DNA from: Trichostrongylus colubriformis
Lineage: Eukaryota; Nematoda; Chromadorea; Rhabditida; Trichostrongylidae
Direction: 5' to 3'
Length of the DNA: 64,000 nucleotides
Assembly: GCA_963978905.1 (NCBI GenBank)
Contig: OZ022258.1
Location: 30,818,716 to 30,882,715 of the forward strand
The notes under the pieces are model-generated. The model had not been told where the DNA came from and did no database searches. It saw only the letters and a program-made list of their open reading frames with translations. A program made the position numbers and the translations under genes. Each line of letters opens with the position of its first letter. Position 1 is the stretch's first letter. This document shows positions 60,240 to 64,000 of this stretch, in pieces.

Positions 60240-61797
60240 GTAAGAGTTTATAAAATTATTTATATTGACAGTTGAAAGACCATTGGTGTTTAAGGTATAA
60301 AAATGTTAAAGACCCCAGTCCCTTAGGATGGATCAAAAGCGCTGGTAATGGCGAAGGCAGCTCCAATTTCAGAGGGGTTTTGGTAAATTGAATTAAAAGG
60401 TCACCAAATGTCAGAATATACAGGCAAATATGAGCTACTCTTTCTGGGAACATTTTATCGAATTTGGAAAAAAGCAGCTCGAAATGGGTCCAAGTTCGGT
60501 CTCCACCACTTGCCCACTTCTATTAGTTACTATCAGCAGAAAGTCAATTCCGAAGTCCTGACACACACACATACGATAACCGCTAAATGCCGCGCATAAC
60601 GGCTCTAATAAGCATTGGCACCTACCAGTCTCACCCATGGAATTCCTGATCCTTCCCACGCCTGCTCTAAATTTCACTCCAGAGACATGCTTTCGCTGAG
60701 CCTCTTCTGTGAATGCGATACGGGATGTATAGTTAGTTATTATACAACGAGTGTGACATACAGATATTGTGGCATTTTCGGATGTTTTAAAAATCAGAGT
60801 GGTAATACCAAATATCGTTAGGTCACAAAACGAAGTTCAGGAAAAGCACATGCAGTTTCAAAAAAAATTTCCAGAAAAAAGAGATTTTTCAACGAGGAAA
60901 AGTTATACTTCTTTGAACGCATTTTTCCTCACGAAAGACCGCCTTTCTTCACACAAAAAAATCATAGTTAATTCCAATAGTGCTTTCAATAACAATAGTG
61001 CTATTAATAAAATGACCGGGAAAAATTAGAGGGCTCTTGTGACCTCTAGTGCTTGCGGAGCCTCCACATTGCTTTTCATCTTGTCGAGACCGAATTCTTG
61101 TCTTCCTTTGGGAATGACTTGGGCCAGGCTCAAGTGTAGCCCTTCTTCAGATATGTTCATATTGGAGAGCGTCTGAAATTAAGCCACCTGACGACGGAAT
61201 TCTGTGATGGAATGAACACAAGCAAAAATGACCTCACCTGGCTTTAGATGAACCCTGAACTTGTCATATAGGTCATATACAAACATTTGCAAATGATCAT
61301 ATGCCCCTGCTATTTTCACTGAAGTGAACTCGATCTCTTTTCAGAGACCAGGTAATGCCAGGCTTGCACTGCAGTTTTTCCAAGCCCATCGTGGAAAGTC
61401 TAACTGTGACACAAAAATCATACAGCCTAAAAATGATTCGGCAACACCACTAAGAAAGAGACAAAAAGGCCTTCATTAGGCCATCTTTGACTAAGCTGGA
61501 GCGAGAGCCTTTCCACGCAGATTACTCGCGCTCAGTCAAATGTAGATTGTGTAACAAATCAACATCAATCTTTCAGTGTGATTGTAAGTAGGGTTCCGTC
61601 GAGCCAGAATCTTATTTCTGCACCGCAATTTACTGTCAGTAATGTTAGTAATAATAGCCAAAATCATCATACGGAAAACGGGCTGTAGATCTTCGGAGTT
61701 CGGCATCGAATGTCTTTTCAATTACTCGTCCTTTTGGCTTCGTTAGGTCTTCGAGGATCTGCAACCGCTTTCTCAAATCCCAGCGTCAGGTTCGTTC
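60240..61797. other. no supportable gene
   Basis: Several short frames on both strands without family resemblance. AT-rich. Confidence 0.35.
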
Positions 61798-61986
61798 GTG
61801 TTTAAGCCAGTCTCTCAATCTGGTGTGAAATGTTTGTTGACTAACATCCGCTCACTCGTTAAAAATATACATTCGCTCATCTTTTTGCTTTCAAAAACCG
61901 AGTACGGTACTATTGCCTTATCGGAGACTTGGCTGAAGTCTAGCATCGACCTACCCGGTTTACTTGGTGACGAGGAATGGTGCTAG
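61798..61986 (+). pseudogene. LINE (CR1-like) endonuclease fragment
   Basis: A short frame reads CLLTNIRSLVKNIHSLIFLL and GTIALSETWLKSSI. This is the start of an APE-type endonuclease as in CR1/Jockey LINEs (N-x-R-S-L ... I-A-L-S-E-T-W-L). It stops soon after; no reverse transcriptase follows. Confidence 0.65.
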
Positions 61987-62879
61987 TTACGACTACTACT
62001 AGCAACTTACATTAGGTTTACGAGGCTTGTAACTGCTACACATAGTAAATCCTATCACGCACCTATTTCTTAGACATTATGTTACGAGAACGCTTTCAAC
62101 GTTAATGCAAAAGTACTCGTTGTTTAAGTTTTACTCATTTATTCAGTTATCACTTTCCAGGTACTAAGTTATTGGGTGCTATTTTCTATATACAGTGGTT
62201 AATAAGGAATATTTCCGACGTACAGGAGTAGAGGATTTATGGAAGGAACACGATTTTTTAGGAACAATATTGGTACAGTGAGTTGGTTTTGTTCATCAGT
62301 AGACAACCATGCTGTTTGTTAATAACTTAGAAACATAGTCACTAGTCTAAGGCACTTTTAAGTGTTTATATGCGCTGAAGGTTAGCTCTTAAAAATTTAG
62401 ATTGATCTTATTTCCGAAAACAAAGACAGAGAGACTGGTTATTATCACAAGTATAGAATTTAATAAAATGTGAGATAAAGAGCAATAATAAGTAAATAGG
62501 CCTCAAATATATACCTTCAGCTGAATGATTAACATCCATGTTTTTGAGCCTCATGAATAATTCAAGCCTTTTTCCACGGTAGGACCGTTAACCTGATAGG
62601 TCAACATTGTCACGGGAATCTTGATCCACATTTTGAAGTGCAAAAAAATTCTTTCAAGAACTACCTTATAAAAAGTTGATTTTACTGTTATATGCCTTAG
62701 ATCATTTCCAACCTTTGGTTCCAACCCTTACTTCATGTATTGGCCTCTCATTTTTATTTTTAATTTTTTCAACATTAATTTTAATTATATTTTATTTTTA
62801 ATTTATTATAATTTTCAGGTTTATTGCAGTTGTCCTTGGTGTAGTTGTTTCAATCCCTTTACCCACTACAATTATCCAT
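61987..62879. other. no supportable gene
   Basis: AT-rich stretch, including a run of ttttaatttt-type sequence at 62745-62815. Confidence 0.4.
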
Positions 62880-63843
62880 TGTTATGAGAGGGCCATACCT
62901 CTTATTAAAAATAGGGATTGGCGCTGATGGGGTTATGCAAGTCAAAAATGGCGAGGGGCAATTTTTGGCGCCCCCAGCGCTAGTCGTTCCTACGGGAACA
63001 CATATAGGGAGAGCCACCCCCTGGCAGCAGCCCTGCCAAACCTTCGGGAACAACCCCTCACTGCGTGTAGGGAAGGACCTCCCATTCGCTTTGATCCAAG
63101 GTCTAAAAACTCAAACAACGCACCAAGTTATCACTTAAAAACTCAATTCAACAAGGTAAGGAGAGAGGCCAATCAGTATATTCTCAATGATTTCGGTAAT
63201 AGAACCAAGGGTTGTAAATGTAACAACGGATGTAGAACGTGCATAATAACAAATCACGAAAACTATATAATATCACATGTTACAAAGTTATATATCAATA
63301 CTTACAAAGAAGCATTTACCAACTGTAACACACAAAAAGTTATTTACTGCCTGACATGTAATAACTGTGGCTCAACATGTAGGTATGACACTTAGAAAGC
63401 TAAAAGACAGAGTAAGAGAACATCTCACTAACATATCCACACACAAAATACATAATCCGCTATATAATCATTTCTACAAATGTAACAAAGGAATCACAGT
63501 CACAGTTCTTGATTCACTCAAAACAAATGACAAGTCCGTTCTCCTTGAAAAAGAACTTTTTTGGATAAAACTGCTAATGACCCCATTCTCATATGGCCTT
63601 AACGATAACATAAGAGGGTATGGAAACATCACAAATTTGGAAAAAAGCATGATGCTTAAAAACAATCCCCCTTTTTTTGCACTTAGAATTACAAAAAATA
63701 GAACAAACAGAGGCCGCAAAAAGCATAATAAAAGAAAAACAGATTTTACAAAACTATTGGATGATCTCACGACAAAAGAAGAAGAATTACAACCAATAGA
63801 ATACTATATAATGTTTAAAAGCCTAAAGAAAAAAAAGATTTGA
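62880..63843 (+). mobile_element. second copy of the permuted Penelope-like element, 5' part
   Basis: The plus strand carries the same N-terminal block (62.93-63.12 kb; GVMQVKNGEGQFL, TPWQQPCQT), then a Cys cluster (63.21-63.24 kb; KGCKCNNGCRTC), YCLTCNNCGST, and the endonuclease frame 63367-63843 (YNHFYKCNKGITVTVLDSL, FWIKLLMTPFSYGLNDNI). A basic linker follows (NRGRKKHNKRKTDF, then FKSLKKKKI). A one-base frame break separates CNNCGST from the following VGMTLRKLKD. It is cut off before the reverse transcriptase, about 90 bp ahead of a mariner end. Confidence 0.75.
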
Positions 63844-63931
63844 TTAAAATTCTCAGATTATCGTTAGATGGCAGTTTTCTATCAAAGGTTAAGAGCAAAA
63901 CTAGATTTTTAGTATTTAGTTTATTAACATA

Positions 63932-64000
63932 TTAGGTTGATCGGAAAGTTTTGATAGGGTCGAGATTTTTTTCTTTTACTCAGCAAGTAATGCAGGCTAA
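63932..64000 (+). mobile_element. mariner terminus, continues beyond window
   Basis: TA at 63930-63931 is followed by TTAGGTTGATCGGAAAGTTT, a mariner-type 5' inverted repeat. It differs from the ends of both mariners above, so it is a third subfamily. The rest lies outside. Confidence 0.6.

Noticed and set aside
1..64000. CRISPR arrays, operons, rRNA genes
   Set aside because: No regularly spaced short repeats, no bacterial-type gene packing and no rRNA signature; the sequence is eukaryotic.

Overview
The window looks like part of a nematode genome, most likely a strongylid such as a hookworm. The reasons are four multi-exon genes with nematode TTTCAG-type acceptors, acceptors placed a few bases upstream of start codons as in spliced-leader trans-splicing, worm-like lipid genes, a secreted protein with lustrin-type cysteine repeats, and a dense load of mariner/Tc1, TTAA-type MITE, Ty3/gypsy, RTE and Penelope-like elements. 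The species is inferred. All gene models were built by eye from splice phase and protein-family resemblance; nothing was aligned by computer.

Left part (1-21 kb). A 608-bp TTAA-flanked MITE lies at 1.7-2.3 kb. A seipin gene (seip-1, minus, 7 exons, 4542-12129) and a cardiolipin synthase gene (crls-1, plus, 7 exons, 13102-20836) are divergent, with about 970 bp between their start codons. Both act in membrane or neutral lipid metabolism. Their long introns are filled with foldback elements, including a 1.57-kb Tc1-type palindrome.

Middle (21-34 kb) is a transposon graveyard: a broken Ty3/gypsy element on the minus strand (21.6-25.5 kb), a TTAA MITE, an internally deleted mariner, a TA-flanked MITE, a head-to-head pair of Penelope-like 3' ends forming a palindrome of about 1.9 kb, and a second mariner of nearly full length with its terminal repeats intact but its transposase frameshifted.

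Genes at 33.9-49.3 kb. A 9-exon dhrs-4 gene (minus) encodes a 260-residue peroxisomal-type SDR ending in ARL. Two unrecognised minus-strand exons follow at 40.7-41.1 kb. A 10-exon plus-strand gene (41807-49255) encodes a 596-residue secreted protein with three six-cysteine lustrin-type domains and a long disordered middle. Its introns hold an antisense cysteine-rich exon and an RTE LINE remnant.

Right part (49.3-64 kb) is mostly repeats: a dispersed family around a CCCATCGTGGGCGGAGC core, foldbacks, a hAT C-terminal fragment next to unrecognised minus-strand exons, a CR1-like endonuclease fragment, a lone coding exon at 60.1 kb, and two copies of a Penelope-like element. In the longer copy (minus, about 59.6-56.05 kb) the GIY-YIG endonuclease comes before the reverse transcriptase, the reverse of the canonical order. 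The window also contains a C-terminal-endonuclease Penelope family at 29-31 kb, so two differently organised Penelope lineages coexist. This permuted element is the most interesting system seen here.
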